Positions 23,586 to 34,225 of a DNA stretch of 64,000 nt are shown here, piece by piece (within the stretch, counting starts at the first letter, position 1; the number at the start of each line of letters is the position of its first letter). The notes beneath the pieces were generated by a model that was given only the letters and a program-made list of their open reading frames with translations, was not told the DNA's origin and searched no databases. This DNA comes from Owenia fusiformis (taxonomy: Eukaryota; Annelida; Polychaeta; Sabellida; Oweniidae), in contig CAIIXF020000006.1 of assembly GCA_903813345.2 (NCBI GenBank), forward strand, positions 20,965,936 through 21,029,935. The letters are read 5' to 3'. A program made the position numbers and the translations under genes.

Positions 23586-23629
23586 GTAGGTAAACATTGC
23601 ATATTCTAATTCAACTCGTTCAAACAAGA

Positions 23630-24165
23630 AAATATGAGATTTTCAGAATTTTGGTGGTTGTGTGGGTGGGTGGATCTTTTTTTCTTCCTTAGCTTGTCAG
23701 TCTTGACATTAATCTTGTTGGACAGAGTGATACCTTTTTATCTGTATATTTGATTCACTCATGAAATGTCATTAAAAATCATTTGAAAATGTTTCTGTGA
23801 GTGTATAGTATTTTCAAGGGCCATTCTTTGAGAGAGTATACAATTTCACAACAAAAGTTCACTGTCTCAACGTAACATGCCAAATTCTAAGGAAAGTGGG
23901 GATAAGGCCAGCGGGCCAAATATGAGGAAGGCCTCTGGTAAACAGACGGGAAAAGACAATTAATGCAAGCGACCTGGTAGATAATGATGAAGATTTAGAT
24001 AATTCGAAGGAAGAGAGAACTCCACTAAAATAGAGGAAATAATTGCCACGTTTTTTAAAGAAAGACAATATTTCTACAAACAAAGAAATTCACTTTACAA
24101 GAGTAGACAAAAGAAAGATGATGAAATAGGGAGATTTTGCTAATAGTATTGGATGGACTGGTATG
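23630..24165 (+). mobile_element. Second copy of the MADF-like core found in foldback element B
   Basis: The segment parallels 18960-20190: GTGGGTGGG, ACTCATGAAATG, AGTATTTTCAAGGG, GTTCACTGTCTCAA, then a start codon and MPNSKESGDKASGPNMRK. The frame is broken by stops within about 30 codons. A degraded MADF-like end follows near 24090-24150. At the point where copy B has TTAA-MITE-TTAA, this copy reads straight through (CTCAACGTAACATGCC), so it represents the empty site. The GC-rich arms of elements A and B are not present here. Confidence 0.65.
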
Positions 24166-24223
24166 CATAGTTATTTGTTTATAGGAAAGGTTAAAAATAA
24201 ATAATTTTTTTGATTTGGAATGG

Positions 24224-24720
24224 GCTTTGTATAAAAAACCTCCTACCTCATACCCACCTACCCACCTACGTGGAACATGATACAGTCATTGAAGGGTTCA
24301 ATTTTAAAGATTATTAAATCTCAAAATAGCTCAAATGATTAACATTTCTACAATTACGGCTTTATCTTATGACTAGACAGATGACAGATCCATAAGTAAA
24401 GACCATGGATGCATTTTAATGTGTAATGACCCGAGGGCGCCCCAGGGGAATAAATAACTAACGACTGCGAGCATAGGTCTAATAAGTCAGATATAAAAAT
24501 TGAAAGAAAGTGTGCTAAATTCGATGCCCCAAGTGGTAATCGAACCCAGCTGGGATGTAGTAGCAACTTGCTATCAAGGGTCCTTACAAATGCATCTATA
24601 ATTCATCATAAACTAAGATTTAATAAACTAAGATCTTTAAAATTGAACCCTTCAAAGATTGTATCATGTCCCACGTACGTGGGTAGGTGGGTATGAGGTA
24701 GGAGGTTTTTTATACAAAGC
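24224..24720. mobile_element. MITE with 85-bp inverted repeats, hosting a probable SINE
   Basis: GCTTTGTATAAAAAACCTCC at 24224 is mirrored at 24701-24720. Inverted similarity continues through CACCTACCCACCTACGTGG and TGAAGGGTTCAATTTTAAAG, giving terminal repeats of about 85-100 bp. There is no target-site duplication I can call with confidence. The middle (about 24350-24600) is not palindromic and carries the tRNA-like segment described separately. Confidence 0.75.
24350..24600 (-). repeat. Probable tRNA-derived SINE
   Basis: Read on the reverse strand, the head (about 24590-24530) contains TAGCAAGTTG in the position of an RNA polymerase III A box. About 30 bases later it has GGGTTCGATTACC, an almost perfect B box, followed by CACTTGGGGCA like the end of a tRNA acceptor half. 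A roughly 170-bp non-tRNA body follows (GACCTATGCTCGCAG, CCCTCGGGTCATTACAC). No poly-A or short tandem tail is obvious. The cloverleaf is not intact enough to call a functional tRNA. What else it could be: a tRNA pseudogene captured in the MITE. Confidence 0.5.
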
Positions 24721-24839
24721 CTTTGGCATGTGTATCAATTCTTAATTTAAATATTACAATCAATCAGATGATATGATGTGATGTTTAATACGGTCCATTT
24801 ACACATGTCTGAATGCCATTCGCAAGAAAAGAAAAGTTG

Positions 24840-25478
24840 GTAGATCACTTCATCCTGCATTGGGATAATGCACCTTGCCATACAGCAAAAACACAGAAGT
24901 AATAGGACAGCATTGGGATCAAACAGCTAAACCAAACTGGGAATGGGCTCTAACTCACCAGACAAGGCTCCTGAAGACTTTCATTTTTATGGGAACTTAA
25001 AATCTGAAGAATATCTCAAGACAGAAGAAGATCTGAAAAGGTGGTACGCGACAGAGCGTGTGTGACGAGTAAAGGTGGCTTCACACATGTGTTCATGGAG
25101 TCCATGACATGGACTGGATTAAATGTCACTTAAAATGTGTTGAATGACAAATACATAAAACACATAGTATGAAGATATGAGAAAATAAGAATGTACAAGA
25201 ATGCATTGAATGTAACAAAATAGAGTGGTATTTCCAAAGTAAAAAAAAAACATTAAAAAAGAAAACATCATAATATTTTCTTTCTTTTTTGACTGCTCCG
25301 GGTACCCTCAACATGGGTTTCCATGGTTACCATAGAACACAGAATATTAAATGTAACGTGGTGATATTTATTTGTTGTATGTATAATTATTAGATCAACA
25401 TTTTGTGAAAAAATGAGCCAAATTCATTAATGTTTACAAAAATTAGAGTACTTTTGATCTTATTTAATGACCACCCTG
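24840..25478 (+). mobile_element. Decayed mariner-like transposon, 3' part
   Basis: The plus strand reads WDNAPCHTAKT (about 24860-24895), the second catalytic aspartate region of a mariner-type DDE transposase. After indels, DKAPEDFHFYGNLKSEEYL and EEDLKRW (about 24960-25045) correspond to the third catalytic segment and helix that follow. The frame is broken several times. The sequence ends at 25478 in TGACCACCCTG followed by TA, the same terminus as the MITE at 6077. The 5' half of the element is not visible; the element may start inside the preceding MITE-rich stretch. Confidence 0.7.
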
Positions 25479-25499
25479 TAAAGTGAAAATTGCTAACTA

Positions 25500-25984
25500 A
25501 TTATATACATTGGTTGCATTAGGTTTAGTTTTTATTTTAGTACATGTAAACCCTTTGATTGAGAATTGCATGATTGCTTGAACTGTTTTTACGGTAATTG
25601 TGATTATGCTTTTATCAAATGAGTAACATTGCAGACCAGTATATTATATATCTAAACAATATTATTTTAATAACCTTCCAATACTTCCCATAATGTATTT
25701 ATGAATAATTAATGAAGTTTCAAAGTGCGAAAATTTCATTCAATGTGAATTTTGTTATACGTAAATCTGCCCATTGACAGGCTGATTGAGTCAAAAACTA
25801 CAGTGACAAATTCAATGAACTAAAAATTTCTGAAATTTCAATCCCAAAATTTACAAGATTTACCGAGTTAATCAACTTTTCTTCGGTCCTTTAGGATTCC
25901 CCAATTTATGTAGCACTACTTATATCGAACTAGTTATTTTCTATTTTTAATCATATTGAAACTTGTATATTTACTCGTATTCAG
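25500..25984. other. AT-rich intron-like spacer within the C1GALT relict
   Basis: No coding frame. It ends in TTTACTCGTATTCAG, which resembles the acceptor before exon 3 of the intact gene (TTTACCTGCATTTAG), supporting a genomic rather than a cDNA-mediated duplication. Confidence 0.45.
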
Positions 25985-26110
25985 GAGAAGACTGGAAGAT
26001 AGCAAATTGTCTGCGCCTCGCAGGGTGTATTCCAATGACCAGCTTTGATGACAAGGGAAAAGAGCAATAATGACACTGTCGCTATGTCCAAGAGAAGCCT
26101 ACTTGGGTGC
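25985..26110 (+). pseudogene. Damaged copy of C1GALT-like exon 3
   Basis: Immediately after an AG acceptor the sequence reads GAGAAGACTGGAAGATAGCA. It is nearly identical for about 85 bases to the start of exon 3 of the intact gene (38157 on), coding GEDWKIANCLRLAGCIP then MTSFDDKGKE. An in-frame stop follows directly, and similarity beyond about 26070 is weak and out of frame. The functional exon is 170 bp and ends at a donor; this copy has none in the right place. Together with 23423-23585 and 28605-28727 it marks a broken tandem C1GALT duplicate. Confidence 0.85.
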
Positions 26111-26283
26111 TTCAGGACGTATTGCTTTGGGAAACAATGAGCCATAATATGTTTCCTCTCGTCATAAGGCGGCATATAACATGTTAACCCGGCATGTTGA
26201 ACGAGAAACATAAAAAAGGGCATTTATTTCAGTATTAATTGGACCCTAGTAGAATATGATACATTACCTTAAAGCACAACTAT

Positions 26284-26904
26284 GTGTATAAATGGAACGG
26301 TGATTTAGATATTAATATTGAAGACCATGAATGGAAAAACATTAATAAAATTAATAAAATAAGTAACTATGAACCTAAATTAGCATCTTTCAACTATAAA
26401 GTAATCCACAGATTTCTACCGACAAATAAATACTTAAAGATGTGTGGTATTAAGGAATCTGATAAATGCTGTTTTTGCAGTAGACACATAGAGACCCTGG
26501 TGCACCTGTTTTTAACGTGTGAGGTTGTCGAAATGGTAATTCAAGATATTAAAAACTGGCTTCCTAAAAAGCTTTCTGATTTATGTGACAAAAGTACAAT
26601 CACTTTAGGACCAGTAATTATAAATAGTGAAACAATATTGATAAATACAATTTTATCTATATACAGGAGATATATACTTATGTAAATGTCTAAAGGTGCG
26701 TCCGACCTTTCTGGGACTGAAGAGAAACATAGAAGAATATTATTTAATAGATGTAAAAGTAGGAAGAGGAGATAAATGGAAGGATATTAAAAATATATTG
26801 TAATTACATGTACTACAAGTTTATACTGCTTCATATTTTCCATGTTGTATAATTTTCATACTATTGTAAATGCTAAATGTTTTAGGGAAACGTGAAACAC
26901 GTCT
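26284..26904 (+). pseudogene. LINE ORF2 C-terminal fragment (zinc-binding RT tail) and 3' UTR start
   Basis: Open for 133 codons from 26284. The fragment contains the region LASFNYKVIHRFLPTNKYL followed by the cysteine/histidine cluster C-C-F-C-S-R-H ... H-L-F-L-T-C, the zf-RVT signature at the end of L1/Tx1-like LINE ORF2 proteins. After a frameshift near 26680 the frame continues with FLGLKRNIEEYYLIDVKVGR and KWKDIKNIL before a stop at about 26803. The 3' UTR is interrupted at 26904 by a MITE and resumes at 27555, running to an AATAAA and A-rich end near 27690. The 5' part of the LINE is missing. Confidence 0.8.
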
Positions 26905-27546
26905 GTGAAGCTCCAAGTGTTCTGGGCTACCCAAGTATTCCGACTCTTGCCGAAGTATTCTGACTTGGCCCAAGTATTCTGGGTTTACTTATTTTATCAA
27001 ATACACTCGATACGGTGGTTTTCAATTTCTTATATCAATTTTAGCTTTCTACAGAAATGACTGTTGAAATTAAGCTACTGAAACCACTTATAATGTGGCT
27101 GCCTCGTTCACAAAGGGCTTTCCATTTATTTATATAAACTAACAGGGTACCCATCGGGGAATGTAAAATCCCCGGTTGTTTGACTTATGCACCATGGGAC
27201 ACTCCTGAGCAATAGAACATTTAGACAGAATATATCAATATAATTAGGCTGGGTCTCAATTTCAGGAACATACCTCATATTTGGAAATGGGCCTTTAGAA
27301 AAAAATGGGCCTAGATTTAAAAATTGGGTCCATATTTTTAAAAATTGGGTCAAAACTCTCAACGAGCCAACGTTTTAGGACTCTCTTTTTTCATCCTAGC
27401 ATTTTTCCAGCAAATTTTTATTTTTTGAACCCTCTCTTGTGAATTATAAGATATGATAAAATAAGCGATCTCAGAACACTTGGGTTGTCAGAACAGTTGG
27501 GCAAGAGTCCGAACACTTGGGTAGCCCAGAACAGTTGGGCTTCCAC
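26905..27546. mobile_element. Palindromic MITE inserted in a LINE 3' UTR, 8-bp target duplication
   Basis: ACACGTCT occurs directly on both sides (26897-26904 and 27547-27554). The ends GTGAAGCTCCAAGTGTTCTG and the inverse of GTGGAAGCCCAACTGTTCTG are inverted repeats. They continue with GGGCTACCCAAGT and the CTTGGG / CCCAAG words, about 95 bp in all. The same three bases GTG follow the right target copy, so the duplication could be counted as up to 11 bp. An 8-bp duplication fits hAT; 9-11 would fit Mutator-like elements. The interior (27000-27440) is non-coding. Confidence 0.85.
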
Positions 27547-27554
27547 ACACGTCT

Positions 27555-27700
27555 GTGTTAGGCAATGCTTGCCAAGAGTTTCAATGTTACCCTCTCACCC
27601 ATCGACACTATTGTAAAATGACTAAACCTAAATATGTATTGAATGTACTGCTTGAACTGAAATAAAAATCCATTAAAAAAACAACAACCTTAAAGCCCAT
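27555..27700 (+). mobile_element. Continuation of the interrupted LINE 3' UTR and tail
   Basis: After the MITE the LINE tail resumes (GTTAGGCAATGCTTGCC). It ends with AATAAA at about 27662 and an A-rich run (AAAAAAACAACAAC) at 27674-27688. This is what a LINE 3' end should look like. Confidence 0.6.
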
Positions 27701-28600
27701 TTGATAGTGGTAATTTTACCAACGAACGAGCCCTCCGTTCGCCCGTCAGTCAGTCAGTCCGTCCGTCCGTCTGTCCGTCTGGAAAATAACTGAAATACTA
27801 GTTGACAGATTTTCTTCATATTTGGTGGAAATAGTTTTACACAGAAAATCAAGATGGCCGCCGGCTTAAAAATGACGGGAATTCTTCGCAAAAATCTTAT
27901 GTTTTTCATTTTAAACCAAAACAATAAATATTATTATTTGAAATTCTGGAAGTATATTCTCAACATCTATCTGTTTCACATAAATCCCGTGTTTTTCACC
28001 CTGACCCCCAGGGGGCCATGAATGGGGGTTGGGAAAACAGGAGTTTGCGTTAATTTTGAGATGTTTTTGAAGTATTCAGCTTTTAGTTCAGCTTTATTAC
28101 ATTCAAATGAAAGGCAATTTAGAGTATATTGAAAATATTGCATCGTTTTTTTTTATTAGGACCTTGTAAAATTCAAAATGGCCGCCTCATGTGCGATTTC
28201 GCAATTATTTTCTGATCTCGTAAAAGGAATATTAGATTAGATCACAGTTATGGTATTGTTTTTCTGATTTGTACCTCGGAAAAATCAAAATGGCTGCCTA
28301 GAGCAGGAATTCACCATTACTTAGAGATGTCTTTAAAGTAGGGTTACATGATACTACAATGATCTCAAATATTTAGAGAAGGTAAATATTACATTGTGAC
28401 TACAGATTCATGTCAGGTCATTTCAGGGGATTATGAAAATGCTAGCTTCTGATCTAGGCATAAAATGGAGTGATTGCAATTTTGATTGCGTAGGTGAATT
28501 TGAATTGGGTAAAGCTCCCTTAATCAGAGTGCTGGTAAAGAGGTAAATGGGTGTTGCAATTGTCCATATGGACACACAAGTCTGTCATATTACATGTTGT
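27700..28600. repeat. GTCC microsatellite and dispersed repeat-like sequence
   Basis: A short tandem array of GTCC/GTCA units lies at about 27744-27780 (CAGTCAGTCCGTCCGTCCGT). It is followed by sequence with the phrase CAAGATGGCCGCC repeated in variants (27850, 28178, 28287), typical of an old dispersed repeat. A similar GTCC-rich start occurs at about 52368-52395. No gene is seen. The stretch runs into the acceptor-like GTTGTGCAG before the damaged exon 4 copy. Confidence 0.55.
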
Positions 28601-28604
28601 GCAG

Positions 28605-28727
28605 GGGATGGACACTGTTGTAGTGAATATCCAGTGGCTTACCATTACGTCTCTCCCGAAGACATGTACATGTTTTACCAGCCTACTTCATAGTAGTGAA
28701 TATCCAGTGGTACCATTACGTCTCTCC
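28605..28727 (+). pseudogene. Damaged, partly duplicated copy of C1GALT-like exon 4
   Basis: After an AG acceptor (GTTGTGCAG) the sequence GGGATGGAC is followed by two extra bases. It then matches the last exon of the intact gene almost base for base for 70 bases (TGTTGTAGTGAATATCCAGT ... CATTACGTCTCTCC). The insertion throws the conserved C-C-S-E-Y-P-V-A-Y-H-Y motif out of frame. At about 28690-28727 part of the exon (TAGTGAATATCCAGTGG...) is repeated, and homology then ends. The copy cannot encode the normal C-terminus. Confidence 0.88.
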
Positions 28728-28749
28728 TTCATTTTTTGAACTTTGTTCA

Positions 28750-30430
28750 TTGAGTTTTCAATGTGCACGTCAAAATTTAGAATGTCATCCAGATGCATTT
28801 CCTAGATGTTTGTGACTATTTACTTTTGGCAGAGTTTCACCATTAAGTGTCAAATCAGGGATATTATTTAAAGTACTTCTTGGTCGTCTGAAAATGAGAT
28901 CAGCACTCTTTGCTGCTTTAAATGCCATTTTCCAAGTATTTGACCATTCGGAAAGCTTGTTCAAATCATCTTGTAAAAGGCCAATGGAGGATCATTTTTG
29001 GAGTATGGATGATAAAGTGATGTATCATCGGCATAGAGAAAGCAAAGGGAATTTAAATCATCTGGCAAGTCGTTTATATAGATTACAAATAATAACGGTC
29101 CAAGAATTGAGCCTTGTGGGATACCTGCATTTATTTGACCAGGAAGTGAGAAATTGGATTGTATTCCATTTATTGTGACTTTAATTTTTCGATTTACATG
29201 GTTATAAGGTCAAGTAGTGACTGTGAAAGTCCATATCGTGATAATTTATGCAAAAGTAGATAATGGGGGACGGAATCAAACGCCGCTGTAAGGTCGAGGA
29301 AAATTGTACGAACATTATTTTCATTTTCAAGTTCTTTGTTTATTTAATGGATGATAGAAATCAGTTGGCCTGTAGTACTATGACCTTTTAAGAACACTGA
29401 CTGCAATTTATAAAGTAAGTTTTTAGACAAGAGAAAATTACTTAAACTCTTAAACTCTTTTGTAATGTTTTGATATACAGTTGAGCAATGTTATCGGTCT
29501 ATAATTAGAACAGTCTGACTTTTTCTTTTTTTTGTAAATCACCAATACATTTCCCTCTTTCCAAGAAGATGGGAAGAAGTCATTTTGTAAAAATTTATTG
29601 AAGAGCCTAGATAGCGATATCTTAAAGAGAATTTGCATTAATTTTGTGCATTTCATTACGAATATTGTCAACTCCAGGAGCTTTATTGTTTTCTAGCGAA
29701 TGTAAAATTTGAACGATTTCTTCACTGTTAGCTGTAAATTGATGTAAAAGTTTCAGTTCTATGGTCAAATGGTGGAAGTTGGTCAGTTTGCTCTATACTG
29801 CTTTTTCCAATGAAATATTCTAAGAAAAGATTTGCTTTTTGAAGACTTGTGACAGCTGACCTATTTAAATTATAATTATATAAAACAGGGATGAGATTAC
29901 TGAATTTTTTACCCAAAAGATCCTTGATCATTGGCCAATATTCTTTCGAATTAACAGATTTTTCACAATTTTCATTTTCATAATTTGTCTTTTTATCATT
30001 TATATGGTCAATAACTAATTTGGATTGTTCTTTATATTGATTAAAGTGGTCTAAACTTTGAGACTTTTTGAATTTTCTATAGAGACGGTCCCGTTTGTTA
30101 ATTTCAGTTTTGATTGTATGGTCAAACCAAGGTTGATCATTTGGTCGAATTGTTCCCTCTTTATGCGGTATAAACCTGTTGAATATGGATATTAATTTTT
30201 CAATGAAATTTTGAAGAATCATTTTGATCAAATAACAAATCATCCAGATTTAAATCATTTATTTCACGCGTCATTGAGACTTTATCAGCATCTTCATAAA
30301 ACCAAATGGTTTTCTTGTATGATTGAATTTTGACATTGAGTATTGTTTTGAGAGTAAAGTGGTCGGTGTTTCCTATGGGTTAACAAACTTCAAAGTCAGT
30401 TACAACCCCAGGGGAATTTGTAATTAAAAG
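28750..30430 (-). pseudogene. Decayed LINE ORF2 (endonuclease end to reverse transcriptase)
   Basis: On the reverse strand, fragments follow in order. TDHFTLKTILNVKIQSYKKT and IWFYEDAD mark the end of an APE-type endonuclease (about 30370-30280). The 171-codon linker with WFDHTIKTEINKRDRLYRKF lies at 30243-29728. The RT entry with FFPSSWKEGNVLVIYKKKKK, then SDCSNYRPITLLN, lies at 29671-29450. RT motif A, VRTIFLDLTAAFDSVPH, is at about 29310-29260. Stops and frameshifts separate the pieces. The region 29250-28870 continues in RT-like text with many stops. The linker and the TDH motif resemble the LINE at 60.9-63.7 kb, so they are probably members of one CR1/Jockey-like clade. The element lies directly downstream of the broken C1GALT exon 4. 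Confidence 0.82.
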
Positions 30431-30454
30431 GTCTACTTATACTTACATTCTTTT

Positions 30455-31113
30455 TGTTACGCGGAATATGGCATACATTGTTACGCGGTAAACACGATAC
30501 AAAAATATGCCATATTTCGCAACGAATATGGCATATTCACTTGCGGTGTATGACAGATTCATCTGCGGTATATGGCATACACATTAACCAATGAGAACGT
30601 GATACGGAAGTACGCAATTGTCAATTGCATCAATTGAACGAACAAGTAAAACTTTATGAATTATTATAATTCTGACTACTGAATCAACAGTTCAGTTTAT
30701 CGAATATATCAACGAATGCAGAAGTATCACTCACCAATCTCACATAATAAACTTACCCAATCAATCCAGGATTCATATATTAGTACTCGACGCACGAACA
30801 ATATTGGTAATCCAGCGTAGTTTTACATTTAGAGTAGATTCTCCCAACCAATCAAACCAAGTCTTTCTGTATCACGTTTTCACCTGCGGAATATGTCATG
30901 TTCACCTGCTGTATATGGCATATTCCGCAAGTGAGTATGACATATTCTGCAGGTGAGTATCGGGTATACACTGAAATCAATGTATCGCATATTCACTGCG
31001 GAATGTCGCATACTTACCTGCGGAATATGCCATATACCGCAGGTGAGTATGGCATATTCACCCGTATCACAAATACCGCGCAACCATGAATGTATGCCAT
31101 ATTCCGCGTAACA
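30455..31113. mobile_element. Foldback element rich in GCGGAATATGCCATA words
   Basis: The ends TGTTACGCGGAATATGGCAT and its inverse (31094-31113) define a 659-bp element. Inside, a roughly 20-base word (TGCGGAATATGGCATA and variants, in both orientations, often with CACCTG or CAGGTG attached) recurs more than ten times. Clusters lie at 30455-30575 and 30884-31113, so each end is an array of small inverted units. The centre (30600-30880) is ordinary AT-rich DNA. The flanks share an imperfect TTTT-containing word, so the target duplication is uncertain. No coding capacity. Confidence 0.75.
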
Positions 31114-33600
31114 TACACTTTTACAGAAATAAGAATTCTCGACCGGTCGTTAAATGCATTCTTGACCACCATTATGACGCCACATATTGCCCAGGTCGAT
31201 ATAGTAAAATGAATGCCTTCTAAACTAGCACTAAAACCCCTAGAACTGGCCCGGCAAGGTGGTAATAATCTTGATTTACGTCATTAAACATTCAAAACTC
31301 AGTCAAAGTATATTTGAAATCTACATGTAAAAGAACATCTAGAAATATGGTTTCGAAAATTGTCTATTAACTTTGAAAATTTAATTTTTTTTGAAAATGT
31401 GACTTCCAGTTCGAGTTGATTCCCCATAGACCCATGTTACAAAATCACAAAAAGTGAAATATCTTTTCTTGTATTGGACAGATAACGTTTTGTTTTACTG
31501 GACATATTTTAATTTACATAACAATTAGATACATAAGGGTTATATAAATTGAACCACTAAAACAGATGTAATTTAAATTGAAGGGAACTTTCTACTATAC
31601 CCGCCATGCTATCTGACCCGAACGAGCCACCTGCTAGCCAACTACACTTACTCGCATCTGCGTTATTAAGTTAAACTTTAAGGATTACAAATTATTAACA
31701 TCGTTAATTTTAAAGCAGTTATCACCGAGTTACATCTTGAAAATAGGGAAAACTATTATTTTGCTGTGAACCAAAGAACCGTAGCCGATTTGAAATATTA
31801 AGCATCTTCTAGTTGTGAATGTTACAAACTACGAAAATGTTAGTGAGAATCCTCATCATGTATAAAGCCATGGCTACACACATAGGCAACAACTTTCCTC
31901 TGAATTTCCAACCGAATCCTGAATTAAGAGGAGTATTCATGTTTCTTGTTTAAACTGTACGATAATTCTGGCTTCGTATAGCGGGATAAACCCTGTATCC
32001 TAAACCTCCTAAAATTAAAGAATTTATATCAATCATCGCCAGGAGTCAAACAAGTAACAATTGCCTATGTTTTATAAACAAATATACATATATTTGAATG
32101 TATAGAGGTATTAGAATGTGTATACATTCAGAGGGCGTGTCTAATAGCTTATAAAAGATATATACAATCAAACACTTTACATTTCTCTTTCGACGTTACC
32201 GCTGCATATCATCAGATTTTCTGATGGTAATATATTCTAACTTATTAAACTCAAAAACAACAAAGGTCACAGGTAGGCGTCAGTCTTAGGGTAATTAGTT
32301 TGTTTGGTAGTTTGAGCTTGGCGTGGCAACCTGACATTCACTGCTCAATCAGTCAGTGACGTCACGTTAGCTTACTCGCGGCGGGATATTGAAGATTAAC
32401 TTTTTGACAATCAGTTAATTGAGTAATAAGAATCTTATTCGATTAAATGCGTGTCGATCAATTAATCGATGATCGATTAAAAATTCACACCTCTAATTCT
32501 AAGACATAACTGCTGGTTTTCAGCAGATTTTTGGTGAAAATCAAAACCAATTTTTCTCAAAGCTTCATGAATTCGACCAGGTCTTGGTGGTTGTTTTATA
32601 AAAAACTGAGCAATATCTAACCGGGGGCAAAATAATTTTAGCCGAAGCCAAAGTAAGTCAATGAAGAACAATGTGCACCCCTTTATTGATAGTTGACCCC
32701 TGGCTGTGACAGTCCATATCTCAAAACGTATTAAGATCCATTTTTCGAAAAACTGCAATAATTTTAGCATATTTCATTCTTATATAAAAACGATTCATTG
32801 ATACCATTTACATCACCAATATTGTACAAATAATTCAAAATGGTTCTGGTCCATCTATATGTTCAATATGAACACAAGGTCATCCTTCAACACTTTTCCG
32901 ACTTACATTTGGGGCTACATGTAGTCCGGGGTGGGGCTATAGTTTATTCACGCCGTGGCACATGCGCAGATTCGAACACTTAAAATGGTATCGATCACTA
33001 ATATAACAAATTTCTAATTTCACAAATGTGATGATACTGTTTTTGCAAAATGGTTCTTTGACATAATATATCATTAGTATGATTTTTCAGGCATCCAGCT
33101 AATTGCATAAAATTAAATAAATTGAAAATACCTGCAGTAACCGACTTAACCGCACGAGTGAGATCTATAAGTAGACCACTATCATCAAACCATGAGAGCT
33201 GAATGGCATTAAATTGCCATGAGAATTAGTTTGGTGTGACTGTGGGGTCAACTATGGGTATTCAATCACATGGCTTTAGCCCATGGCCCATTAAAAACAT
33301 CTTCGAAGGCGATTCGCAACCGAAACATTGTGAATCAATATATACAAGGACCGATCTAGAAGTTCTGATAAAAATGCTCTAAATTAGAGCTCAAAATTAT
33401 ATTTTTGAGAATGATATTGTCCAAAAGTGTAAAAATGCAATTTTCTGAAATTGTTTGGATTTCTTTCATACATATTATCAATAGTATGTAAAATCTACCC
33501 TTTTATCAATAACCTTGTCAAATATGATGAACTAACTGGTTATTAGGTAAATTGTAATGTTCCATGCATTGAACTCTCCATCATCACAAAAAATTAAAAT
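31114..33600. other. Repeat-bearing spacer without recognised genes
   Basis: About 2.5 kb. A segment at about 31330-31520 (words such as ATGGTTTCGAAA, GTGAAATATCTTTTCTTGTA) matches 51545-51695 in inverted orientation. ATTAATCGATGATCGATTAAAAATTC near 32458-32483 resembles the subterminal repeats of hAT elements but is unpaired here. The 97-codon reverse frame at 32477-32770 matches no family I know. A 45-base word at 33338-33382 (GATCTAGAAGTTCTGATAAA) recurs inverted at 36222-36262. Confidence 0.4.
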
Positions 33601-33846
33601 GGGACGAAGGGGGGGGGGGACGGAGGGGGGGGGGAGTAATAATTCTATAAAGTGAAACAACTTCACACGAATTCTTGTATTTGAAAAATGAACTCATTAA
33701 CTTAGTAAGAAACTGGATGATATACCCCTGGAGACTGAAAAATGGGGACATTTGGAGTAAAAGGACTTAAAGTCGCGAAACATCTCTAATCATGTCTTAT
33801 ATACATATTGCTCCCCCCCCCCTCCGTCCCCTCCCCCCTCCGTCCC
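33601..33846. mobile_element. Small element with GGGACGGAGGGGGG termini
   Basis: The left end GGGACGAAGG plus a G-run, then GGACGGAGGGGGG, is mirrored by the C-rich right end finishing CCCCCCTCCGTCCC at 33846. The 246-bp unit has a non-coding middle. A third, identical C-rich terminus sits at 34194-34220, so either a longer element (33601-34220) contains an internal copy or two elements overlap. The G-tracts could form quadruplexes. Confidence 0.55.
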
Positions 33847-33849
33847 AAA

Positions 33850-34225
33850 TTCATTATTTTCGATTATTTTTTATTTCACATATGGAAACTTATTTTATAA
33901 ATTCAGCAATGACATTAATTTAGTTATGATAACATCACTTACAAGTATTTATTACAGGTCGTCCAGACCATTGTTGCTTGATTTATAGCAAAAACGTTGA
34001 TTTGTGCCTGTTGATGGCATTGCGCCTTTTTTAATAGATCTCATACCTTAGATGCGTATCGTTTCAGAAAAAATCCCAGAAAACCTAACATATTCTACCA
34101 TACCGTGCGCCTATCCATTTAGCAATTCAATAGTAAACTTATTCTTGAAAAAATAAATCTTCCAGATTTGTTGAATTTCCTAGCAGAAATTGCCTGCCCC
34201 CCCCCCCCCCCCTCCGTCCCATATT
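33850..34225. repeat. Dispersed repeat shared with the interior of the mariner at 54.5 kb
   Basis: TTTCGATTATTTTTT ... GCAATGACATTA ... TTATTACAGGTCGTCCAGACC parallels 54525-54614 plus 55690-55708 at roughly three-quarters identity by eye. It lacks the element that lies between them there, so it shows the empty site of that insertion. It ends at the C-tract terminus CCCCTCCGTCCC (34220). Confidence 0.6.

Noticed and set aside
24530-24600. Functional tRNA gene
   Set aside because: The A and B boxes are visible, but the acceptor and anticodon stems do not pair convincingly and the segment continues into a SINE-like body.
30880-31089. Two overlapping opposite-strand frames with repeated C-G-I-W-H-I-P text
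   Set aside because: They are produced by the GCGGAATATGCCATA word array in the foldback element and have no coding meaning.
32440-32500. Complete hAT transposon suggested by ATTAATCGATGATCGATTAA
   Set aside because: Only a single end-like segment is visible; no partner terminus, 8-bp duplication or transposase could be identified.
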